64,000 nt of DNA from Leifsonia sp. 1010 (GTDB lineage: Bacteria; Actinomycetota; Actinomycetes; Actinomycetales; Microbacteriaceae), in NCBI RefSeq assembly GCF_031455295.1, contig NZ_JAVDSL010000001.1, positions 2,046,001 through 2,110,000 of the forward strand. Direction: 5' to 3'. Under the pieces are notes generated by a model. The model saw only the letters and a program-made list of their open reading frames with translations, did no database searches and had not been told where the DNA came from. The position numbers and the translations under genes were made by a program. This document shows, one piece after another, positions 57,979-64,000 of this stretch. Position 1 is the first letter of the stretch. Each line of letters starts with the position of its first letter.

Positions 57979-59321
57979 TCGGCCTCCGCCTGGTCGGCGT
58001 ATCGCTCCGCCCACGTCGTCGCGGCGTGGGCGAACGCCGGTCCGGAGCCGAGGTAGCCGGAGACGAACGCCGATTTGGGGGAGCGCGCGTGCGCCCGGGC
58101 GAGCACGACGGCGCACACACGCGCGTAGTCCGAGAACTGCGCCGCGTTCATCGAGGGGATGTCGAACGACGCGTTGCGGTTGCGGAACTGGCGCAGGTAG
58201 AAGGCGAAGCCTTCGACCCGGATGAAGCCGAGGAACGGGTCGGACACCGCCTGCAGGATGCGCTGGCACGCGACGACGCGGTAGCCCTGGTCGTCCGGCA
58301 GCAGGGAGAGGTCGAGGTAGCCGGGCAGCGGCGCGACCCCGCCGAACCTCTCGACGACCGATGCGCTCGCCTCCTTGAGCTGCAGGATCACCGGCTCGCC
58401 GATCGGCCCGCGCAGCGCGATCACGAAGCATCGTGTGCCGACGCTGCCGACCCCGACGACACGGCGGGCGACGTCGTCGACGCGCAGCTGCGAGGCGAGG
58501 AGAGCCGTGTTGGGCGGGAGCGTGCGGCGGTAGCGGTCGTACGCATCCTGGGCCAGCGCCTGGATCTCGGGCTCGGCCCGGCGCAGGATCGGCGGTCGGT
58601 CGACGAAGCGCAGCACGCCGTCCTCGTCCGCGCGGAGCGTGCGGCGCGCGGCATGCTCGGTGGTCCGCTTCTTCGACTCCTTGGTTACCTGTCGGATCAG
58701 CTGCTCCATGTCCGCGCTGAGCCTGCCGCGGCCGGAGGAGACGGACGTCGGCGTGAAGTACCGCGCGGTCAGCGGCTCGGTCAGCGCCTCCTGGAGCCAG
58801 CGGCGGTACGCCTCCCCGGCCGACCGCGTCGTGTCCCGCACGAATTCGGGCGACATCCCGAGCGACCGCCCGGCGAGGACGACGCTGGTGAGCATCCGCT
58901 TGACGTCCCACTCCCACGGGCCGACCGTCGACTCGTCGAAGTCGTTGATGTCGAACACCATCGCGTTCTCGGGTGAACGGTACATGCCGAAGTTGGCGAT
59001 GTGGGCGTCGCCGCAGACCACGACCTCCGCACCCGTCGTGGGCGCCGCGGCCAGATCGGCGGCCTGGATCGCCGCCGTGCCGCGGTAGAAGGCGAACGCG
59101 TCGGCGCTCATCCGCTCCACCCGCAGGTCGACGAGATTCTGCAGGCGGTCCTCGTGCTGGGAGCGGAGGATTCCCATGGGGTCGCGCCCGGGCGGGGGCG
59201 CATAGTCCGCGTGGGCGGAGCGCGGCAGCGTGGCCCGGGCCGCACGCCCGGCCGCGGCCAGCTCCTCGGGAGTGAGCGGGGTCTCCGCGCGCTCACCCGC
59301 TTCTGCGACATCCAGAGTCAT
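57927..59321 (-). CDS. DUF2252 family protein
   Basis: A 464-residue protein with the DUF2252 pattern: FYRGTAAIQAADLAAAPTTG, VVVCGDAHIANFGMYRSPEN, FDINDFDESTVGPWEWDVKR, VGVGSVGTRCFVIALRGP and LDLSLLPDDQGYRVVACQR. Some motifs (HxxN, DxD) recall aminoglycoside-kinase-like folds, but the function is not established. GAAGGAGG precedes the ATG. Convergent with the hydrolase with a 52-bp overlap. Confidence 0.93.
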   Translation of the reverse strand: MTLDVAEAGERAETPLTPEELAAAGRAARATLPRSAHADYAPPPGRDPMGILRSQHEDRLQNLVDLRVERMSADAFAFYRGTAAIQAADLAAAPTTGAEVVVCGDAHIANFGMYRSPENAMVFDINDFDESTVGPWEWDVKRMLTSVVLAGRSLGMSPEFVRDTTRSAGEAYRRWLQEALTEPLTARYFTPTSVSSGRGRLSADMEQLIRQVTKESKKRTTEHAARRTLRADEDGVLRFVDRPPILRRAEPEIQALAQDAYDRYRRTLPPNTALLASQLRVDDVARRVVGVGSVGTRCFVIALRGPIGEPVILQLKEASASVVERFGGVAPLPGYLDLSLLPDDQGYRVVACQRILQAVSDPFLGFIRVEGFAFYLRQFRNRNASFDIPSMNAAQFSDYARVCAVVLARAHARSPKSAFVSGYLGSGPAFAHAATTWAERYADQAEADYREFVEVARAGGFAVS

Positions 59322-59421
59322 GCCGCACCTCCTTCGGGAGCGACGTGCCCGCCCTCGCCGTCGGCTCTTCCGGCGAGCACGCGCTCATCATAGGTCGCCG
59401 TCTGCCGCTACGGTAAGCAGG

Positions 59422-59775
59422 ATGCGGGAACAGATCGAGCAGGAGTGGATCGAGCACCGCCGCGAGGACGGCGAGCGCGTTGGCTGGCTGCGCCCGGACG
59501 GCGACGGCTTCGTGCCGATCGACCTCCTCGGACGCGAGCTCTCCGGCCCGACCGACTGGCTCACCGGTGAGGAGATGCTGGAGTCGGCGGGCATCGGCTA
59601 CCTCGCCGACCGCTACCAGCTGCGCCTGGACGACGGCCGGTGGATGCGCGTCCGCCTCACCGAGGTCTCCACCGACCGGATCGTGGTCAAGAAGGACGAC
59701 TTCGGCGCCATCGACGCGCCCCAGCTCGTGTACACGCTGCCGTTCCCCATCCCGGAGAACCTCCGCCCGGAGTGA
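59422..59775 (+). CDS. hypothetical protein, 117 residues
   Basis: A soluble acidic protein: a helix REQIEQEWIEHRREDGERVG, then LRPDGDGFVPIDLLGRELSG and a beta-rich C-terminus (YQLRLDDGRWMRVRLTEVST, RIVVKKDDFGAI). No family recognised. The ATG is seven bases after TACGGT (59409-59414), so probably leaderless. Confidence 0.68.
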   Translation: MREQIEQEWIEHRREDGERVGWLRPDGDGFVPIDLLGRELSGPTDWLTGEEMLESAGIGYLADRYQLRLDDGRWMRVRLTEVSTDRIVVKKDDFGAIDAPQLVYTLPFPIPENLRPE

Positions 59776-59815
59776 GCCTCTCGCGGAGGATCCGGCCGCG
59801 GCGTATGTTCGGCCG

Positions 59816-59947
59816 GTGAGCATTGCTCGGAAACGCCCGTGGTGGGTCATCAATGCTGGCCGGTCGAGGTGGGCCGGCTATGCCTTCTACCGCCGGCACC
59901 CGGAGGCGGAGCAGATAACGCCAGGCAACGGTGGCGCCGGTGGATGA
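59816..59947 (+). CDS. 43-residue protein with PWW N-terminus
   Basis: GTG 59816 is six bases after TATGTT (59804-59809). The start MSIARKRPWWVINAGRSRW matches the N-termini of the small membrane proteins at 60855-61100 and 60617-60865. This copy ends after 43 residues with no membrane segment, and the next frame overlaps its stop, so it may be a short version or broken. Confidence 0.5.
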   Translation: MSIARKRPWWVINAGRSRWAGYAFYRRHPEAEQITPGNGGAGG

Positions 59948-60281
59948 CCGCAGTGCCGGACGCCATGCGTTCCATGCCGACGCTGCGACGAACGTGGAGG
60001 AGACGCCGCAACTCACGGAGGGGCGTCGGAAGGTTCGCAACGGCTGGCTGATCCTGGCGGTCGCGGCGGCCGCGCTGCTCTGGGGACTACTCGCCGACGT
60101 TCTCAACCTCGCACCATTGCACTCGGCATTGCATCCGCTTGTCACCGTCGCCATCGTCTCCGGCGGGGTGTTCACCGTCCACGGCATCCGCACGATTCGC
60201 AACGGCCGCGCCGCGCTCCGCACTGAGATCAAACGGCAGGCGGAAGCGCCCGGAACCGGTCGGGCGGTCGGCGACTCATGA
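59940..60281 (+). CDS. small membrane protein, two predicted helices
   Basis: GTG 59940 overlaps the stop of the 43-residue gene. About 113 residues: a polar N-terminus, helix GWLILAVAAAALLWGLLADV and a second LVTVAIVSGGVFTVHGI, then basic tail. No family recognised; GTG 59931 is an alternative start. Confidence 0.55.
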   Translation: MDDRSAGRHAFHADAATNVEETPQLTEGRRKVRNGWLILAVAAAALLWGLLADVLNLAPLHSALHPLVTVAIVSGGVFTVHGIRTIRNGRAALRTEIKRQAEAPGTGRAVGDS

Positions 60282-60283
60282 GG

Positions 60284-60604
60284 CTAGGACCACGTTGATT
60301 TGGTCTCGTCGTTGTCGGCGTCGTCCTGGCCGTTGCCTGCCGGACCCTCTCGTTGCTGGTCACGCCACCATCGTCGAAATAAGACCGTGAGGTGGATCGA
60401 CGACCCGAGCAGAAGGACGGCGAACGCGGTCGAGATGATTGCCGGCGCCCACCGCTGTGAGTCGATCGAGGATAGCCAGAGCAGCACCGCCCCCGCCCCA
60501 GTGGATGCTGGGAACGTCCAGGACACCACGAGCAAGACGGTCATGGTGCGCCTTACTTTGCGGCGGTCGTAGGTCGTCGCGGGTTTGTTCACGCCAACCA
60601 CCAC
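60284..60604 (-). CDS. small membrane protein, possibly the frameshifted body of a PWW paralogue
   Basis: About 106 residues from GTG 60604: helices TMTVLLVVSWTFPASTGAGA and APAIISTAFAVLLLGSSIHL, then a polar tail (RRWWRDQQREGPAGNGQ). The frame directly upstream (60589-60636) encodes VDRKRPWWLA and stops 12 codons later, one base out of frame with this gene. In paralogues, PWW and the first helix are in one frame. It is either a pseudogene with a frameshift or two coupled genes. Confidence 0.5.
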   Translation of the reverse strand: MVVGVNKPATTYDRRKVRRTMTVLLVVSWTFPASTGAGAVLLWLSSIDSQRWAPAIISTAFAVLLLGSSIHLTVLFRRWWRDQQREGPAGNGQDDADNDETKSTWS

Positions 60605-60636
60605 GGTCGTTTCCGGTCAACCATCGTCGCGCTCAC
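60589..60636 (-). pseudogene. fragment encoding a PWW-type N-terminus
   Basis: From GTG 60636 (or ATG 60624) the frame reads VSATMVDRKRPWWLA and stops at 60589. The RKRPWW segment matches 59816. Joining this to the downstream gene (60284-60604) needs a -1 shift. It may be a remnant or a programmed shift; a single-base sequencing error cannot be excluded. Confidence 0.4.
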
Positions 60637-60865
60637 CGGTCGACGACGGTTCAGGGTGGCGGAGCACCCACGCGAGGGATACCCATCCGAGAACGCTGAG
60701 GAGGGAGAAGCCCGCAGCGAGCACCCACCGCCACCCGAGGCCATGGGCCATGGCCTCGTAAATGTCGAACGCGGCGAAGGAGGTGTAGAAGATGGCGAAG
60801 AACCAGGATCCCCCGCGGTTGGTGGTGAGGACGAACCACGGCTTTTCGAGCCGGTCACCAGCCAT
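60617..60865 (-). CDS. small two-helix membrane protein, PWW-family paralogue
   Basis: ATG 60865, 82 residues: MAGDRLEKPWFVLTTNRGGS, then helices WFFAIFYTSFAAFDIYEAMA and WVLAAGFSLLSVLGWVSLAW, then an acidic tail. It overlaps the upstream paralogue by 11 bases. Both share MAGD and a K-x-PWW/F start. Confidence 0.6.
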   Translation of the reverse strand: MAGDRLEKPWFVLTTNRGGSWFFAIFYTSFAAFDIYEAMAHGLGWRWVLAAGFSLLSVLGWVSLAWVLRHPEPSSTGERDDG

Positions 60866-61100
60866 GGTGCCCTCCTTCCGGGGTCTGCCGGTTGAGGTAG
60901 GCCACAATCGCCCACTCCCAGATCGCGAGGAGCAGGAACACGATCGACACGACGCCAGACCACCAGCCCGAGCCCGTCAACCACACGACCCCGTTGAGGA
61001 GGGCTAGGAGCGTGTAGGCGATGGCCAGGGTCATCGTCCAGCCGCGGTTGCCGCCGGTGGCTCTGGCCCACCACGGGTACTTCGACACGTCACCGGCCAT
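60855..61100 (-). CDS. small two-helix membrane protein, PWW-family paralogue
   Basis: ATG 61100 after GGAAGGA, 81 residues: MAGDVSKYPWWARATGGNRG, helices MTLAIAYTLLALLNGVVWLT and VVSIVFLLLAIWEWAIVAYL, then a short polar tail. A longer start at 61118 overlaps the ribosome-binding site. First of a tandem pair; function unknown. Confidence 0.62.
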   Translation of the reverse strand: MAGDVSKYPWWARATGGNRGWTMTLAIAYTLLALLNGVVWLTGSGWWSGVVSIVFLLLAIWEWAIVAYLNRQTPEGGHHGW

Positions 61101-61286
61101 CGTCGGTCCTTCCGTCATTCACGTCGCCACGGTGAGGCCACAGCCCGCTTCCCGCCGAGATGGTGCGCCCGATGGGTAGCCAACGCCGAAACTGAGTAAA
61201 CGTCAATGAATTCCGATTGGAGACGCGACTCGCGAAGCCGCACCGGTCATGAGTCGGGCGCTACTCGCCGTGGCTCCGGCAGAATG

Positions 61287-61457
61287 TCACGGGCGTCGCC
61301 GCCCTTTCAGCCCGAAGAAGAGCACGAGACCGATGCCCGCCGCGAAGAGGAACGCGCCTACAAAGCGCCAGGGAAGCCCCCCTCCGAAAATCAACAGCGC
61401 GGACCCGACCAGCCACAGCACTATCCCGAGGATCATCAGAACTGGGCCCGTTTTCAT
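61287..61457 (-). CDS. small two-helix membrane protein, 56 residues
   Basis: ATG 61457 gives helices VLMILGIVLWLVGSALLIF and FVGAFLFAAGIGLVLFFGL with a short GGGLPWR turn and a basic end (KGRRRP). It overlaps the stop of the upstream gene by 4 bases (ATGA). No family recognised. Confidence 0.6.
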   Translation of the reverse strand: MKTGPVLMILGIVLWLVGSALLIFGGGLPWRFVGAFLFAAGIGLVLFFGLKGRRRP

Positions 61458-61681
61458 TCGCGGCCGCCCCTGTCGCGTTCGTGTCTCGTTCGCCGGTAGG
61501 CGCGGAAGTAGGTGAAGCTCTGGAATCCGATCAGCGCCCCGAGTAAGACGTTGATCCATCCGCTCGGGCTGCCGAGCAGGAGCAACACGATGCCGGCAGT
61601 CACTCCGACCGCGGCCGCAACCGCGAACGTCCATGCGAAGTTCCGCCAGAACTCTGGGCGGCGCGATCTCGGGTCGGTCAC
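61454..61681 (-). CDS. small two-helix membrane protein, 75 residues
   Basis: GTG 61681: basic leader (DPRSRRPEFWRNFAW), helices FAVAAAVGVTAGIVLLLLG and INVLLGALIGFQSFTYF, and a basic tail (RAYRRTRHERDRGG). The start is seven bases after TATTGT on its strand, so it may be leaderless. Forms a two-gene operon with the 56-residue protein. Function unknown. Confidence 0.6.
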   Translation of the reverse strand: MTDPRSRRPEFWRNFAWTFAVAAAVGVTAGIVLLLLGSPSGWINVLLGALIGFQSFTYFRAYRRTRHERDRGGRE

Positions 61682-61846
61682 GCGAAGGACAATACGCGCC
61701 CGCGGCGGTCATGCGTCGCTCGGCTTGGTAGGCAGGCCCCATCGCTGAAGATCACGTCACCTTCTCGACATCCTGGTCTGTCCGCGACGGGTGGCCCCGC
61801 GCTAGCATCGGCGCCACGCGGACCGGACACGGCCGCAGAACGGGGG

Positions 61847-62944
61847 ATGAGCCGGATGATCCCGCTCACTGTCGGCACCACGGTGGATACACCGGAACGA
61901 CCCGCCGTCATCGACGGCTCGCGCTTCAACAGGCACACGTTCTGGTGCGGCCAGAGCGGGTCGGGCAAGACCTACGCGCTGGGCGTCGTGCTGGAGCAGC
62001 TGCTGCTGCACACCGAGCTGCCTGTCGCCGTGCTCGACCCGAACGCCGACTTCGTGGAGCTCGCGCACACGCGCGAAGGATCCGATGGCGCCGCGGCCGA
62101 GCGGTGGGAGGGCTTCGACATCCGCGTGCTGCACTCCAGCACTCCGCGGGAGCCTCAGGTGCGCATCCGCTTCATCGACCTCAGCGTTCGCTCGAAGGGA
62201 GCCGTCGGCCGGCTCGACCCGATCGCCGACGCCGAGGAGTTCAACGCGCTGCTGCACCTGGAGGCGCGGCCGGAGCACTTCGAGCGCGGGACGTTCCTCA
62301 GCTCGCTGCTCGAGGCGGACGACCCCGCCCACCGACGGCTCGGGCTGCGCATCGACAATCTGCAGATCCTCGACTGGCCGCTGTGGGCGATGGGCGGTGG
62401 ATCCGCAGCCTCGGTCGTCGACGAGCGGCCGCGTGCCACCGTGCTCGATCTAGGCGGCTTCTCGCACCCCGGGGAGCCGCAGGCGGCCGCGCTCGGCATC
62501 CTCGAACAGCTGTGGGAGCGTCGGATGGAGCGGCGGCCGCTCCTCATCGTCATCGACGAGGCGCACAACTTCTGCCCGCCGGTCGCTCGCACCGCGGTGG
62601 AGGCGCAGCTCACCGAGCAGCTCATCCAGATCGCGGCGGAGGGCCGCAAGTTCGGGCTGTGGCTCTTCCTGTCGACGCAGCGGCCGACCAAGATCCACCC
62701 GAACGTGCTCTCGCAGTGCGACAACCTCGGCCTGATGCGGATGAACTCGCCGCGCGACCTCGCGGAGCTGGCCGAGGTCTTCGGCTTCGTGCCGCACCAC
62801 CTGCTGGAGCAGTCGCCGACCTTCCGCAAGGGCGAGGCGCTCTTCGCGGGCGCGTTCACCGAGGAGCCCCAGCTGGTCCGCATCGGCCGCCGGCTGACGA
62901 TCGAGGGCGGGAGCGACCTGTCAGTGGAGAGCAGCGGGGTCTGA
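61847..62944 (+). CDS. orphan HerA/DUF87-like ATPase
   Basis: A 365-residue P-loop protein: Walker A GQSGSGKTYA (35-44), Walker B LLIVIDEAHNF (about 231-241), a sensor-like LFLSTQRPTKIHP and DNLGLMRMNS. It matches the HerA/FtsK-like helicase group. No NurA, SIR2 or other nuclease lies beside it, so it may be a solitary translocase or regulator. ATG 61847 has GGGGG close upstream, and ATG 61856 is an alternative. Confidence 0.88.
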   Translation: MSRMIPLTVGTTVDTPERPAVIDGSRFNRHTFWCGQSGSGKTYALGVVLEQLLLHTELPVAVLDPNADFVELAHTREGSDGAAAERWEGFDIRVLHSSTPREPQVRIRFIDLSVRSKGAVGRLDPIADAEEFNALLHLEARPEHFERGTFLSSLLEADDPAHRRLGLRIDNLQILDWPLWAMGGGSAASVVDERPRATVLDLGGFSHPGEPQAAALGILEQLWERRMERRPLLIVIDEAHNFCPPVARTAVEAQLTEQLIQIAAEGRKFGLWLFLSTQRPTKIHPNVLSQCDNLGLMRMNSPRDLAELAEVFGFVPHHLLEQSPTFRKGEALFAGAFTEEPQLVRIGRRLTIEGGSDLSVESSGV

Positions 62945-62968
62945 CCCGGGTCGGAGATCCAGCCGCCC

Positions 62969-63049
62969 TGGTCGGAGAATCGCGCCTTCTCGTACCGGAT
63001 CTCCATGCCGACCGCGGCCCGTCGGAGATTCGGAGCCACTTCACCTACG
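62969..63049. repeat. GTCGGAGAT palindromic repeat, copy 2
   Basis: Related to 35935-36014 by ordered motifs (GGTCGGAGAATC, GGATCTCCATGCCG, ACCGCGG, CCGTCGGAGATTC, GAGCCA). It fills the 3' spacer between the convergent HerA-like gene and the transporter gene. Confidence 0.7.
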
Positions 63050-63079
63050 GAGCAGCGGAGACCGCCCTCCGCGACCGCC

Positions 63080-64000
63080 CTACGCCGCAGGCGGAGGGGT
63101 CTGCGCGTGCTGCTGCTTGCGCTCCGTCTTGCGCTCGACGGCTTGTTCCTTCATGAGCTCGCGCGTGTGCGTGAGGTCGCCGATGATCGGCCGCCACAGG
63201 CGGGACCTGGGGTCGGAGTCGACGAGCACCGCGCGGACGAGCAGCGTCAGCGGGATCGCCAGGATGGCGCCGATCGGGCCGAGGACGACGGCCCAGAACA
63301 GCACGGAGAAGAAGGTCAGAGTCTGGCTGAGCGCGACGGCGTTGCCGACCACCTTCGGCTGCACGATCGACTGCACGACGGCGTTGATGATGCCGTAGAT
63401 CACGATGATCGCAACGACGGTGCCCCACCCGCCGGTCAGGAACCCGAAGACGAGCGGCGGCACGATCGCGATGAAGTAGCCGACGTTCGGGATGAAGCTG
63501 CAGAGGAACGACAGGATCGCCCACAGCAGCGCGGCGGGGACGCCGAGTGCCCACAGGGCCACCCCGTTGATGACGCCCTGCACGATGCCGAGCAGCGTGG
63601 TGACCACCATGTACCGGCGCACCGAGTGCGCGAAGCCGCCGAACGCGTAGACCAGGTTCGGCCGCGTCGGCTGCAGCTGCCGGAGCAGGGTCGGCGTGTA
63701 TGCGGCGTCCGCGGGCATGAGGATGAGCATCGTCAACACGATCACCAGGAACGCGATCAGCCCGAACGCATTGCCGAGGAGGCCGCCGAAGAACGACAGG
63801 AAGGTGCCGGGGTCGAAACCGGCCTTGATCTGCTGCACCTGCTGCTGCCCGACGCCGATGCTCTGCAGCCACGCCGTGAAGTCGGCCCCGAGTTGCTGGA
63901 GTTGCGATTTGTACTGCGGCAGCATCCCGATGAACTGCGCGGTCGCGATCCAGAGCACGGCGATGAACCCGGCGAGGAGGGCGAACACGGTCAGGCCGAC
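63080..64000 (-). CDS. AI-2E family transporter, 5' end beyond the window
   Basis: At least 306 codons, open to the right edge. TMs are recognisable (FALLAGFIAVLWIATAQFIG, GLIAFLVIVLTMLILMP, VVTTLLGIVQGVINGVALWA, FLCSFIPNVGYFIAIVPPLV, VVAIIVIYGIINAVVQSIVQ, FWAVVLGPIGAILAIPLTLL) with the family signature VQPKVVGNAVALSQTL. Members are permeases of mixed role (AI-2 or Na+/H+ transport). A glutamine-rich charged tail ends it (KQQHAQTPPPAA). Confidence 0.9.
   Translation of the reverse strand, partial: VGLTVFALLAGFIAVLWIATAQFIGMLPQYKSQLQQLGADFTAWLQSIGVGQQQVQQIKAGFDPGTFLSFFGGLLGNAFGLIAFLVIVLTMLILMPADAAYTPTLLRQLQPTRPNLVYAFGGFAHSVRRYMVVTTLLGIVQGVINGVALWALGVPAALLWAILSFLCSFIPNVGYFIAIVPPLVFGFLTGGWGTVVAIIVIYGIINAVVQSIVQPKVVGNAVALSQTLTFFSVLFWAVVLGPIGAILAIPLTLLVRAVLVDSDPRSRLWRPIIGDLTHTRELMKEQAVERKTERKQQHAQTPPPAA

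Noticed and set aside
61143-61286. gene between 61100 and 61287
   Set aside because: Short frames without start-site support or typical composition; no feature identified in this stretch.
1-64000. tRNA, rRNA, insertion sequence or prophage genes
   Set aside because: No cloverleaf-like or rRNA sequence, DDE transposase, integrase or structural phage gene was recognised. Repeats are palindromic and carry no transposase.

Overview
The window is about 70% G+C, tightly packed, with GTG starts, many 1-14 base gene overlaps and gene families typical of high-GC Gram-positive bacteria (an F420-reductase-like protein, an LLM flavin enzyme, a DUF2252 protein, a CUT1 sugar ABC system with no dedicated ATPase, RhaI-type rhamnose catabolism). 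This points to Actinomycetota, most likely Microbacteriaceae (a Leifsonia-like genus is an inference). No rRNA, tRNA, transposase, integrase or CRISPR array was seen.

Layout: (1) 1-1.6 kb is a lower-GC patch with an RNase H/RuvC-like protein (cut by the window edge), a Hanks-type kinase and a possible third small gene, closed by a strong terminator. (2) 1.7-11.1 kb holds a large LuxR/ATPase regulator, DUF4242 and KptA genes, a GNAT enzyme, a PadR-AarF pair, thioredoxin, and a three-gene membrane operon of unknown function. (3) 11.2-23.9 kb is a complete L-rhamnoside utilisation locus: LacI repressor, lipoprotein and two permeases, cytoplasmic alpha-L-rhamnosidase, rhamnose isomerase, aldolase/lactaldehyde dehydrogenase fusion, rhamnulokinase and FMN lactate dehydrogenase. 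It can take rhamnosides to DHAP and pyruvate. (4) 23.9-24.6 kb is a tandem array of long palindromes with no gene. (5) 24.6-46.2 kb is mixed metabolism, regulation and transport: MarR/F420-reductase-like/LLM operon, a GH13 enzyme, ArsR-SRPBCC pair, zinc dehydrogenase, NhaA-DsbA fusion, bicupin, a LAS-peptidase-like exported protein with a lipoprotein, TetR/MFS with a divergent SDR, a second MFS, an EAL protein and several small proteins. (6) 46.2-53.2 kb has a DUF4062-NB-ARC-TPR STAND protein and a four-gene OmpA-lipoprotein/membrane/coiled-coil cassette. (7) 53.3-64 kb has a glycosyltransferase / PIG-L-methyltransferase / acyl-CoA-dehydrogenase-like cluster, an ABC ATPase, a hydrolase, DUF2252, a nest of tiny membrane proteins sharing a PWW N-terminus, an orphan HerA-like ATPase and the 3' part of an AI-2E family transporter gene.

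The most unusual material is outside the enzymes. At least five families of intergenic palindromic repeats occur (array 23.9-24.6 kb; four dispersed copies of a GTCGAGTCCGC element; two copies of a GTCGGAGAT element; a hairpin pair near 9.5 kb), and one dispersed copy lies inside the 5' end of a lipoprotein gene and seems to supply its N-terminus. At least ten genes have a -10-like hexamer exactly 6-7 bases before the start codon, which suggests leaderless transcripts. The best candidates for undescribed systems are the RuvC-like/kinase module at the left edge and the four-gene OmpA/coiled-coil cassette at 49.9-53.2 kb. All functions are read from sequence alone; no database search was run.
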